Position numbers and translations under genes: made by a program. 12,408 nt of DNA from Treponema sp. (GTDB taxonomy: Bacteria; Spirochaetota; Spirochaetia; Treponematales; Treponemataceae), in NCBI GenBank assembly GCA_018384055.1, contig JAHAZL010000023.1, positions 1-12,408 on the forward strand. Reading direction: 5' to 3'. Under the pieces are notes generated by a model. It was given only the letters and a program-made list of their open reading frames with translations, was not told the origin of the DNA and ran no database searches. Positions 1 to 7,098 of the stretch are shown here, in pieces; the stretch's first letter is position 1; each line of letters starts with the position of its first letter.

Positions 1-58
1 CTGCATGAAACTTATTAATTTTTGTCAACTTTCACATTTTTTACCATCTTATATACAA

Positions 59-160
59 GCAAGAGGTAAAAGCCTGGGGCTATTGAGTTCTTTGGGCGAC
101 TTGCAACCGAAGGGCGCACTGGAGCAGTTTGTCACGGTTCCGTGCGAGAGCAGGTTTCAT
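59..160 (+). other. unidentified GC-rich, hairpin-prone segment upstream of ndk
   Basis: The line 61-120 is about 53% G+C by hand count, against about 27% for 1-60, so the composition changes sharply. Several short stems can be drawn on the + strand: AGCC/GGCT (71-74 with 78-81), CTTTGG/CCGAAG (90-95 with 107-112), and CGCAC/GTGCG (115-119 with 142-146); CACG/CGTG (133-136 with 141-144, GTTC loop) is an alternative to the last. It does not match the conserved cores I know of SRP RNA, tmRNA, RNase P RNA or 6S RNA. The same bases are also open for translation from an ATG at 5 to a TAA at 176-178 (57 residues), with no ribosome binding site, so a small or broken gene is possible. I cannot choose between structured RNA, leader and remnant. 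Confidence 0.3.
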
Positions 161-206
161 ATATATATTTGGCATTAATTAAGCAACAAATTCCCAAATT
201 GCATTT

Positions 207-212
207 TATAAT
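207..212 (+). promoter_or_regulatory. candidate -10 box for ndk
   Basis: A perfect TATAAT lies 22 bases before the ndk ATG. The position 17 bases upstream (184-189, CAACAA) is a poor -35 match, so support rests on the -10 alone. If used, transcription would begin near 219 and leave a leader of only about 16 bases with no purine-rich ribosome binding site. Confidence 0.35.
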
Positions 213-234
213 TCATTCTGATATATTTTCACCT

Positions 235-681
235 ATGGGAAACAGATGTTATACAATGCTTAAGCCTGGGGTTCTTAACCGCAGGATCGTTGGCGAAGTA
301 ATTACTCGCCTTGAAAGAAAGGGCCTCAAGCTTGTTGGCCTTAAGATGATTCAGATTACAAAAGAAGTTGCAGAAAAGCACTATGCAGAACACAAAGAAA
401 AGCCATTCTTCAGTGACCTGGTAGGCTACATTACAAGCGCACCGGTTGTTGCAATGGTTTGGCAGGGGGATGAATGCGTTACTCTCGTTCGCAAACTTGT
501 TGGTGCAACGAAGGTAACAGAATCACAGCCAGGAACAATCCGCGGTGATTTTGGCCTCCATACAAACTGCAACATCATCCACGCATCTGACAGCGACGAA
601 AGCGCAGAACGCGAAATCAACATCTTCTTCAAGCCGGAAGAAATCATCGACTGGGAAGACAAGACAGCAGAATACCTTTAA
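235..681 (+). CDS. ndk: nucleoside diphosphate kinase
   Basis: Cytoplasmic kinase that moves the gamma phosphate of ATP onto other nucleoside diphosphates through a phospho-histidine, balancing (d)NTP pools. With the ATG at 235 the protein is 148 residues, the normal length. Every catalytic residue sits exactly two positions before the standard family numbering: K10, Y50, F58, R86, T92, R103, N113 and the phosphorylated H116 in the NIIHASDS motif. The nucleotide loop reads LKPG instead of the common KPD/KPDG. The frame is open back to a GTG at 142, but those 31 extra residues have no family resemblance, so I chose 235. No Shine-Dalgarno precedes 235; a TATAAT box lies 22 bases upstream, suggesting a very short leader. 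The gene is monocistronic: a strong terminator follows within 20 bases. The function is very secure; the start is less so. Confidence 0.96.
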   Translation: MGNRCYTMLKPGVLNRRIVGEVITRLERKGLKLVGLKMIQITKEVAEKHYAEHKEKPFFSDLVGYITSAPVVAMVWQGDECVTLVRKLVGATKVTESQPGTIRGDFGLHTNCNIIHASDSDESAEREINIFFKPEEIIDWEDKTAEYL

Positions 682-700
682 TCAAAAGTTTTGCTTAAAG

Positions 701-734
701 AAGGGCCGTTTGGAATATGCCAGACGGCCTTTTT
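701..734 (+). terminator. rho-independent terminator after ndk
   Basis: A 10-bp stem, GGCCGTTTGG (704-713) with CCAGACGGCC (720-729), closed by a 6-base loop and followed by five Ts (730-734). All pairs are Watson-Crick except one G-T. The A residues at 701-702 can extend the stem into the T-run. Confidence 0.92.
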
Positions 735-804
735 GTTTGTGTTAAATTTACCTTTTTAATGTCTTTTAAACACAGCGTTTATTTATTTTTTTTATTCAAT
801 GTTG

Positions 805-834
805 TATAAAAAAGGGCGGTTATACTTATGGAGG
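805..834 (+). promoter_or_regulatory. possible -10 box and ribosome binding site for the GH3 gene
   Basis: TATAAA at 805-810 could be a -10 box, but the bases 17 upstream (TTTATT) are only a weak -35. GGAGG at 830-834 is a strong Shine-Dalgarno six bases before the ATG at 841. That spacing decides the start: the alternative in-frame ATG at 799 lies upstream of both signals. Confidence 0.5.
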
Positions 835-840
835 TCACAA

Positions 841-3645
841 ATGACATTCGCAGATAAAATTTTGGAAGCAGCACAGGAAGGAATCGTACTCCTACGAAAT
901 GAAAAAGAAACTCTTCCTCTCAATGAAAATGAAAGTGTTGCAGTTTTTGGTCGCGGCCAGATCAATTTCATCAAGTGCGGTCTCGGTTCAGGCGGTTCAG
1001 TTCACGCACCTTATTCAACAAATTTAATCGACAATCTTCCAAATGCAGACAAAGAGCTTGCAGAAAAATACAGGGCTTTTGTAAAGGAAAATCCTTTTGA
1101 CAATGGTGGCGGTGCCTGGGCTGCAGAGCCTTGGAACCAGAAGGAAATGCCTGTTTCAAAGGAACTTGCATCAGAGTGCGCAAAAAAATCTTCAAAGGCT
1201 GTAATTGTAATTACACGAAATGCCGGAGAAGACAAGGACCTTGTAAATGAAAAAGGTTCATGGCTTCTTACAGATGAAGAATTTGAAAATATTAAGAACA
1301 TCTGTGCTGCTTTTGAAAAAGTCTGCGTTGTATACAATGCCTGTGGAATCGTAGACAGCAGCTGGCTTGATTCTCCTGAACTCAATGGTCACATTACTGC
1401 AGTGGTCTATGCATGGCAGGGTGGACAGGAGTGCGGAAGGTCTGCTGCATACATTCTCCTTGGAAAATCAAATCCAAGCGGAAAACTCAGCTGTACAATT
1501 GCAAAGACAATCGAAGACTATCCTTCTACTGCAGGATTCAATACTGGTGTGGACAGCATTTATCTTGAAGATATTTATGTTGGCTACAGATATTTCAATA
1601 CATTTGCAAAGGACAGGATTCTCTATCCATTTGGATTCGGCTTGAGCTATACATCTTTCTCCGTTGAATTCTCAAAGGCAAAATTCAACGGAAAGGAAAT
1701 TTCTGCAAAGGCTCTTGTGCGCAATACGGGCAAGGTTGCAGGAAAAGAAGTTGTTCAGCTTTATGTTTCATGTCCTCAGGGAAAACTTGGAAAACCAGCT
1801 CGCGAACTTGCAGCCTTCATAAAGACGGAACTTCTTCAGCCTGGTCAGGAAGAACTTGTAGAGCTTTCCTTCAACATTGAAAACCATGCATCTTATGATG
1901 ACAGCGGTGCAACGGGACATGCCTTCTGCAAGGTTCTTGAAGCTGGAAAATATTTTGTTTACGGCGGAACAGATTCCCTAAGTGCATCCCCTGTAGAATT
2001 TGAAGAAAGCGATTCCATTGAACTTGCAGAAACTTCTGTTGTTGAGCAGCTTACTTCTGCAGCGGCTCCAGTTAAATCTTTTGACCGCATTAGGAATGAA
2101 GGCGGAAAAGTTGCAATGGAAAAAACACCTGCAAGAAAATATGACCTTAAGAAGCGCATTGAAGATTCCATTCCTGCAGAAATCCCATACACCGGAGACA
2201 AGGGAATAAAGTTCCTTGATGTAAAGGCAGATCCTTCAAAACTTGATGCGTTCATTGCCCAGCTTGATGACACGATGCTCATGACCCTTTGCCGCGGTGA
2301 AGGAATGATGAGCCGCAAAACTGTTCCTGGCCTTGCAAGTGCCATGGGTGGTTTGAGCGAAGCCCTCTATCAGTTTGGAATTCCTGTTGCAGGATGTGCA
2401 GATGGTCCTAGCGGAATCCGTATGGATACGGGAACGGAAGCAAACCTTATGCCTATAGGAACATTGCTTGCCTGTTCATGGAACCTTGATCTTGTAAAGG
2501 AACTCATGGAATACGAAGGCGATGAACTTGTGGAAAACAAGATCGACACTTGCCTTGGACCTGGAATCAACATCCAGCGCAATCCACTTTGCGGACGCAA
2601 CTTTGAGTATTTTTCTGAAGATCCGTTGCTTACTGGTGCCATGACCTGTACTATTCTTGACGGAATCCAGAGCCGTGGTGTATGGCCAACAATCAAGCAC
2701 TATGCATGCAATAACCGTGAAAACGGTCGCCGCGTAAACAATGCAATTGTTTCGGAAAGAGCCTTGCGTGAAATCTATCTTGCTCCATTTGAAATGGCAG
2801 TAAAGAAGAGTGGTGCAAAGTCCATCATGTCCAGCTACAACCTGATCAACGGTGTGCAGGCTGCAAGCAACTATGAACTCTGCCAGACAATTCTCCGTGA
2901 TGACTGGAAATATGAAGGTCTTGTGATGACTGACTGGTGGGCTCAGGTAAATGACTGCGTGGAAGGCGGAAACAGTGACAATGAAATGGTTTCGCAGATG
3001 ATCCGCTCAAGAAACGATGTGTACATGATCTGTCAGAACGACAAAGCCGAACTTGACGGCAACGACGATGACCTTAGAAAGTCTTTGGCCTCAGGAAAAC
3101 TTAAGCGCAGTGAACTTCAGCGCTGTGCCCGCGATGTGGTTGCTTTCATGATTGAAACAAAAGTTGCCGAACGTCCTCTCCGCGGCCTCAACGATGTTCC
3201 TGGATTCGTTTCAAAGCTGGACAAGATTCCTGAAGGGGAAATTGCCTACGGTGAAACAACAAAGTTCATGAAAAATGGTCAGACAAAAGCTTATATGGAA
3301 GTTCCGGAAGATGATGTCTACAATTTCCTTGCCATGTTCAGAAAAGAAGATGACGGAACAGTTTCCCAGTCGGTATGCAACCTTAACATTGACGGTGAAA
3401 ATGCCGTTTCCCTCAACTGTCGTACAACAGAAGGAAGATCTGAAGGTGCCATCATGGGGCTCCTCAAACTTACAAAGGGATTCTATGAAGTTGAACTTGT
3501 CCACACAAAGCCTGGAATTGAAATCGATTATGTTGGATTCTCCAGAATCGTTACAACTTCGACAGGCATGAGACTCTTCCATGACTACGGTGAACCTGAA
3601 CTTGAACATCCAAGGTTCGGTAAGAAAAAGAAGACTGACAATTAA
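841..3645 (+). CDS. GH3 beta-glucosidase with swapped domain order
   Basis: Retaining glycoside hydrolase of family 3, probably cleaving beta-linked gluco-oligosaccharides from the non-reducing end. There is no signal peptide, so it should act on imported sugars in the cytoplasm. At 934 residues it has the domains in inverted order. The (alpha/beta)6 sandwich domain comes first (about 10-230), with the likely acid/base E130 in RNAGEDKD. A fibronectin III-like domain follows the PFGFGLSYTSF motif (about 263-375). The catalytic TIM barrel comes next (about 466-765), with DGPSGIR (521-527), RNPLCGRNFEYFSEDP (580-595), the substrate-binding KHY (619-621) and the nucleophile D698 in VMTDWW. A beta-rich tail (about 797-934) is unassigned and could be a small carbohydrate-binding module. 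The same swap is known in Ruminococcus and Butyrivibrio beta-glucosidases. The start at 841 is set by GGAGG at 830-834. The gene stands alone between two terminators. The family is secure; substrate (glucoside or xyloside) is not. Confidence 0.93.
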   Translation: MTFADKILEAAQEGIVLLRNEKETLPLNENESVAVFGRGQINFIKCGLGSGGSVHAPYSTNLIDNLPNADKELAEKYRAFVKENPFDNGGGAWAAEPWNQKEMPVSKELASECAKKSSKAVIVITRNAGEDKDLVNEKGSWLLTDEEFENIKNICAAFEKVCVVYNACGIVDSSWLDSPELNGHITAVVYAWQGGQECGRSAAYILLGKSNPSGKLSCTIAKTIEDYPSTAGFNTGVDSIYLEDIYVGYRYFNTFAKDRILYPFGFGLSYTSFSVEFSKAKFNGKEISAKALVRNTGKVAGKEVVQLYVSCPQGKLGKPARELAAFIKTELLQPGQEELVELSFNIENHASYDDSGATGHAFCKVLEAGKYFVYGGTDSLSASPVEFEESDSIELAETSVVEQLTSAAAPVKSFDRIRNEGGKVAMEKTPARKYDLKKRIEDSIPAEIPYTGDKGIKFLDVKADPSKLDAFIAQLDDTMLMTLCRGEGMMSRKTVPGLASAMGGLSEALYQFGIPVAGCADGPSGIRMDTGTEANLMPIGTLLACSWNLDLVKELMEYEGDELVENKIDTCLGPGINIQRNPLCGRNFEYFSEDPLLTGAMTCTILDGIQSRGVWPTIKHYACNNRENGRRVNNAIVSERALREIYLAPFEMAVKKSGAKSIMSSYNLINGVQAASNYELCQTILRDDWKYEGLVMTDWWAQVNDCVEGGNSDNEMVSQMIRSRNDVYMICQNDKAELDGNDDDLRKSLASGKLKRSELQRCARDVVAFMIETKVAERPLRGLNDVPGFVSKLDKIPEGEIAYGETTKFMKNGQTKAYMEVPEDDVYNFLAMFRKEDDGTVSQSVCNLNIDGENAVSLNCRTTEGRSEGAIMGLLKLTKGFYEVELVHTKPGIEIDYVGFSRIVTTSTGMRLFHDYGEPELEHPRFGKKKKTDN

Positions 3646-3659
3646 AAAGTAATCTGCAT

Positions 3660-3688
3660 AGGGCTGTTTTAACGAACGGCCCTTTTTT
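3660..3688 (+). terminator. rho-independent terminator after the GH3 gene
   Basis: Stem GGGCTGTT (3661-3668) with AACGGCCC (3675-3682), one T-G pair, six-base loop TTAACG, then six Ts (3683-3688). It lies 15 bases after the stop codon. Confidence 0.92.
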
Positions 3689-3704
3689 ATTTCAATCATT
3701 ATAT

Positions 3705-3733
3705 TTGTAAAATCAGAATTTGTATTTTATAAT
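3705..3733 (+). promoter_or_regulatory. sigma-70 promoter of the synthetase-symporter operon
   Basis: TTGTAA (3705-3710) and TATAAT (3728-3733) are separated by exactly 17 bases. Transcription would start near 3740, giving a leader of about 40 bases with an AAGGA ribosome binding site (3769-3773) seven bases before the ATG at 3781. Confidence 0.78.
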
Positions 3734-3780
3734 CTTAAGGATATGAAAAAAATGCATTCATAATTTACAAGGAAAATAAA

Positions 3781-5415
3781 ATGGTAGTTACTGAACTTCT
3801 TGAACGAAATGCCAAACTTTACGGCAATGAAATTGCCCTTGTTGAACTTAATCCAGAAGAAAAAGATAACCGTCGTGTTACCTGGAAAGAATTCAACTTG
3901 ATAGAAAGCGATAAAACCGATCCCTATCGCCGTGAAATTACCTGGAGCGTATTTGATGAAAAGGCAAACCGTTTTGCCAACATGCTTATTTCACGCGGAA
4001 TAAAAAAAGGCGACAAGGTTGCCATAATTATGTACAACTGCCTTGAATGGCTTCCGATATACTTTGGAATTTTAAAAACCGGAGCAATCGCCGTTCCATT
4101 CAATTTCAGATATGACGCAGATGAAATCCTTTACTGTGCAGAACTTGCGGAAGTCGATGCAATTGTTTTCAGTTCTTCGTTTATCGGTCGTATCGAACAG
4201 AATGTGGAAAAACTCCGCAAGGGAAGGCTTTTGATTTATTACGGTGACGGTTGTCCAAGCTTTGCCGAAAGTTATCGCGAACTTGTTGCCGACTGTTCAA
4301 GTCAGGCTCCTGACATCAAGATTACGGAAGAAGATGACGGGGCCATTTATTTTTCAAGCGGAACAACAGGATTCCCTAAGGCTATCCTTCACAAGCATTT
4401 GTCTTTGATTCAGGCTGCTGAAATGGAGCAGAAGCACCATGAAACCGGACGAAACGATGTGTTCCTCTGCATTCCTCCTTTGTATCACACGGGTGCAAAA
4501 TTCCATTGGATGGGGTCCCTTGTAGCAGGTTCAAAAGCGGTACTCCTTAAGGGAACTAAACCTGAAATCATCCTTGATGCAATTTCAAAGGAAAAATGTA
4601 CTATTGTCTGGCTTCTTGTACCTTGGGCTCAGGATATTCTTGATAGCCTTGATAACTGTTCACTAAAACTGAAGGACTATGAACTTTCTCAATGGAGGCT
4701 CATGCATATCGGTGCTCAGCCTGTTCCGCCTTCTCTCATTAAAAGATGGAAGGAATATTTCCCAAATCACCAGTACGATACAAATTATGGACTTTCAGAA
4801 TCTACGGGCCCTGGATGCGTACATCTTGGTATGGAAAACATTCACAAGGTTGGCGCCATCGGTGTTCCTGGTTACAGATGGGAATGCAAGATTGTTGATG
4901 AGCACGACAATGTTGTTAAGCGAGGCGATGTGGGTGAACTTTGCGTAAAGGGACCTGGCGTAATGACCTGCTATTACCGAAATGAAGAAGCAACAAAAGA
5001 ATGCCTTAAAGACGGGTGGCTTTATACAGGTGACATGGCCATGCAGGATGAAGACGGTTTCTACTTCCTTGTTGACCGCAAGAAAGATGTAATTGTTTCA
5101 GGCGGTGAAAACCTTTATCCGGTTCAGATAGAAGATTTCATACGCAAGAATGGCAAGGTAAAGGATGTTGCCGTAATCGGCCTTGCTGACCGCCGCCTTG
5201 GAGAAAAGGCAGTTGCAATCATTGAAGTAAAGGATGGCATGTCATTGTCCCTTGAAGAAATCACTGAATTCTGTGAAGGCATGCCTCGCTACAAGAGACC
5301 TAAGGAATTCATCTTTGCAGAAATTCCTCGCAATGCCACGGGAAAAATTGAAAAGCCAAAGCTTCGTAAAATGTACGGTGCAGATAAATTAGTTGAACAG
5401 GAAAACAGAGGTTGA
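3781..5415 (+). CDS. AMP-forming acyl-CoA synthetase (fatty or other carboxylic acid:CoA ligase)
   Basis: Class I adenylate-forming enzyme: a carboxylic acid plus ATP gives an acyl-AMP, which is then transferred to CoA. All family motifs are present in 544 residues: the phosphate loop FSSGTTGFPKA (191-201), NYGLSES (335-341), YTGD (415-418), the hinge DRKKD (432-436), GGENLYP (441-447) and the catalytic lysine K522 in NATGKIEK. Near the N-terminus a short motif appears twice, RRVTWKEF (31-38) and RREITWSVF (50-58), as if about 20 codons had been duplicated; I believe related clostridial-type synthetases share this. A promoter and a good ribosome binding site precede it, and the symporter gene starts 2 bases after its stop, so the two are made together. 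This pairing suggests that the imported acid is the substrate. Long- or medium-chain fatty acids are the default guess; short-chain or aromatic acids cannot be excluded. Confidence 0.9.
   Translation: MVVTELLERNAKLYGNEIALVELNPEEKDNRRVTWKEFNLIESDKTDPYRREITWSVFDEKANRFANMLISRGIKKGDKVAIIMYNCLEWLPIYFGILKTGAIAVPFNFRYDADEILYCAELAEVDAIVFSSSFIGRIEQNVEKLRKGRLLIYYGDGCPSFAESYRELVADCSSQAPDIKITEEDDGAIYFSSGTTGFPKAILHKHLSLIQAAEMEQKHHETGRNDVFLCIPPLYHTGAKFHWMGSLVAGSKAVLLKGTKPEIILDAISKEKCTIVWLLVPWAQDILDSLDNCSLKLKDYELSQWRLMHIGAQPVPPSLIKRWKEYFPNHQYDTNYGLSESTGPGCVHLGMENIHKVGAIGVPGYRWECKIVDEHDNVVKRGDVGELCVKGPGVMTCYYRNEEATKECLKDGWLYTGDMAMQDEDGFYFLVDRKKDVIVSGGENLYPVQIEDFIRKNGKVKDVAVIGLADRRLGEKAVAIIEVKDGMSLSLEEITEFCEGMPRYKRPKEFIFAEIPRNATGKIEKPKLRKMYGADKLVEQENRG
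5407..5411 (+). promoter_or_regulatory. ribosome binding site that decides the symporter start
   Basis: AGAGG inside the last codons of the synthetase lies six bases before GTG 5418, but directly abuts TTG 5412. The GTG is therefore the better start, and translation of the two genes is probably coupled. Confidence 0.6.
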
Positions 5416-5417
5416 TT

Positions 5418-6968
5418 GTGGTTAAGTTGTTCATTCTGGTTGTTTACTTTGCTGTTCTGGTTGCCATCGGTCTTTACTGCCGAAAGCATTCAACAGATGT
5501 AAACGGTTTCGTTCTGGGGGGCCGCTCGGTTGGTCCATGGCTTACAGCTTTTGCTTATGGAACTTCGTATTTTTCTGCCGTTGTTTTCGTAGGCTATGCA
5601 GGTCAGTTTGGCTGGAGATACGGTCTTTCTGCCACATGGGCTGGAATCGGAAACGCTATCATCGGTTCCCTTTTGGCTTGGGTTGTCCTTGGAAGAAGAA
5701 CAAGGATCATGACCCAGCATCTGGACAGTGCAACCATGCCTCAGTTCTTTGGTCGTCGTTTTAATTCAACTGCCCTTAAGATCTACGCTTCCATAATCAT
5801 CTTCATCTTCCTCATTCCATATACAGCATCTTTGTACAACGGACTTTCACGCCTCTTCGGAATGGCATTCAACATTGACTATTCTGTCTGCATCATCCTT
5901 ATGGCTGTTCTTACCGCAATCTATGTTATTGCAGGCGGATACATGGCAACAGCTATCAACGATTTCATCCAGGGCATCATCATGCTGGTTGGCATCAGTG
6001 TCATCATTGCGGCAGTTCTAATGTCAAAGGGTGGTTTCATGGCAGCCCTCGATGGCCTTGCACGCATTGAAGATGCAAAAGTTTCAGCAACACCTGGAAT
6101 CTTTGCAAGCTTCTTTGGTCCGGATCCATTGAACCTTTTCTTTGTTGTTATCCTTACTTCCCTTGGTACCTGGGGGCTTCCTCAGATGGTCCAGAAATTC
6201 TACGCCATCAAGAATGAAGAATCAATCAAGAAGGGTACAATCATCAGTACACTTTTTGCTTTCGTTGTTGCAGGCGGATGTTACTTCCTCGGTGGTTTTG
6301 GTCGCCTCTTCTCGGACATCCTCAATGTTGGTCCAAAGGGAGTTCCAGCAGGCGGTTTTGATGCAATCATTCCTGCCATGCTTTCAACTTTGAGCCCGGT
6401 TCTTATTGCCCTCGTTGTCATTCTTGTTCTTTCGGCTTCCATGTCTACTTTGTCATCTCTTGTAATCGCTTCAAGCTCTACTTTGACAATCGACTTCCTC
6501 AAGGACAACTTCATCAAGAATATGTCTGAAAAGAAACAGGTCCTCATGATCCGTGCCCTCATAGTTGTGTTCATTGCAATTTCTGCAGCAATCGCCCTTG
6601 TCCAGTACAAGTCGAATGTTACCTTCATTGCCCAACTTATGGGTGTTTCCTGGGGTGCTCTTGCAGGTGCTTTCCTAGCTCCCTTCATGTACTCCCTTTA
6701 CTGGAAGAATACAACTAAGGCTTCCTGCTATGTAAGCTTTACATTTGGATCCCTCCTCATGATTTTGAACATGTTCTTCCGTCCATACTTCCCTGCAATC
6801 ATGAAATCACCTATCAACAGCGGTGCCATTGCCATGTTTGCGGGCCTTGTAATCGTTCCGATTGTAAGCTTCATTACAAAGAGATCTGACTCTACACTTG
6901 TAGAGGAAACTTTTGCCTGCTATGAAAAGAAAGTTCCTGTAACCCAGAAGACTTCCCTTGAAGGCTGA
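5418..6968 (+). CDS. sodium:solute symporter (SSS family)
   Basis: Inner-membrane transporter of the solute:sodium symporter family (PutP/PanF type), importing a small solute with Na+. It is 516 residues from the GTG at 5418 and almost wholly hydrophobic, with about 13 predicted membrane segments. Family marks include the GGRSVGPW stretch before membrane helix 2 (about 34-41), TAFAYGTSYFSA in that helix (about 43-54), and LSASMSTLSSLVIASSS (about 338-354), the counterpart of the PutP Na2-site segment LSAVMSTLS. An earlier in-frame TTG (5412) would add two residues and overlap the synthetase stop, but it lacks proper ribosome binding site spacing. It sits 2 bases after an acyl-CoA synthetase, so a carboxylate (fatty, short-chain or aromatic acid) is the likely cargo; proline, pantothenate or sugars are used by other family members. 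The family is secure, the substrate is inferred. Confidence 0.92.
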   Translation: MVKLFILVVYFAVLVAIGLYCRKHSTDVNGFVLGGRSVGPWLTAFAYGTSYFSAVVFVGYAGQFGWRYGLSATWAGIGNAIIGSLLAWVVLGRRTRIMTQHLDSATMPQFFGRRFNSTALKIYASIIIFIFLIPYTASLYNGLSRLFGMAFNIDYSVCIILMAVLTAIYVIAGGYMATAINDFIQGIIMLVGISVIIAAVLMSKGGFMAALDGLARIEDAKVSATPGIFASFFGPDPLNLFFVVILTSLGTWGLPQMVQKFYAIKNEESIKKGTIISTLFAFVVAGGCYFLGGFGRLFSDILNVGPKGVPAGGFDAIIPAMLSTLSPVLIALVVILVLSASMSTLSSLVIASSSTLTIDFLKDNFIKNMSEKKQVLMIRALIVVFIAISAAIALVQYKSNVTFIAQLMGVSWGALAGAFLAPFMYSLYWKNTTKASCYVSFTFGSLLMILNMFFRPYFPAIMKSPINSGAIAMFAGLVIVPIVSFITKRSDSTLVEETFACYEKKVPVTQKTSLEG

Positions 6969-6995
6969 TAAAAGTCAAAAAAATCGTAAAAAAAC

Positions 6996-7029
6996 CATAA
7001 TGAAAAAAAACAGTTCATTATGTTTTTTT
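6996..7029 (+). terminator. terminator after the symporter gene
   Basis: A perfect 9-bp stem, CATAATGAA (6996-7004) with TTCATTATG (7014-7022), followed by seven Ts (7023-7029). Seven As lie just upstream (6988-6994), so it could also stop transcription from the other side. The stem is AT-rich and thus weaker than the two earlier terminators. Confidence 0.8.
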
Positions 7030-7050
7030 ACTTTCAAAAGTCTTGATATT

Positions 7051-7084
7051 TTGAATTCTTTGAATCAATGTCATATAATATGAC
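7051..7084 (+). promoter_or_regulatory. sigma-70 promoter of the chemoreceptor gene with overlapping palindrome
   Basis: TTGAAT (7051-7056) and TATAAT (7074-7079) are 17 bases apart. The -10 box lies inside a perfect palindrome, GTCATAT-A-ATATGAC (7070-7084), and an outer dyad TTGAT/ATCAA (7043-7047, 7064-7068) brackets the -35 box, so a repressor or activator could bind here. Predicted transcription start is near 7086, leaving a leader of about 13 bases with AAGAGG (7085-7090) at its very 5' end. No flagellar sigma-28 type signal is seen. Confidence 0.72.
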
Positions 7085-7098
7085 AAGAGGTCTATAAC

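Noticed and set aside
59..160. SRP RNA, tmRNA, RNase P RNA or 6S RNA
   Set aside because: None of the conserved cores I know for these families can be found; the stems seen are short and generic.
142..234. Longer ndk N-terminus from GTG 142
   Set aside because: The 31 extra residues do not resemble the family, and starting at 235 puts all catalytic residues exactly two positions from the standard numbering.
799..840. Longer GH3 start at ATG 799
   Set aside because: The strong GGAGG lies between 799 and 841 and serves 841; a probable -10 box overlaps the 799 region.
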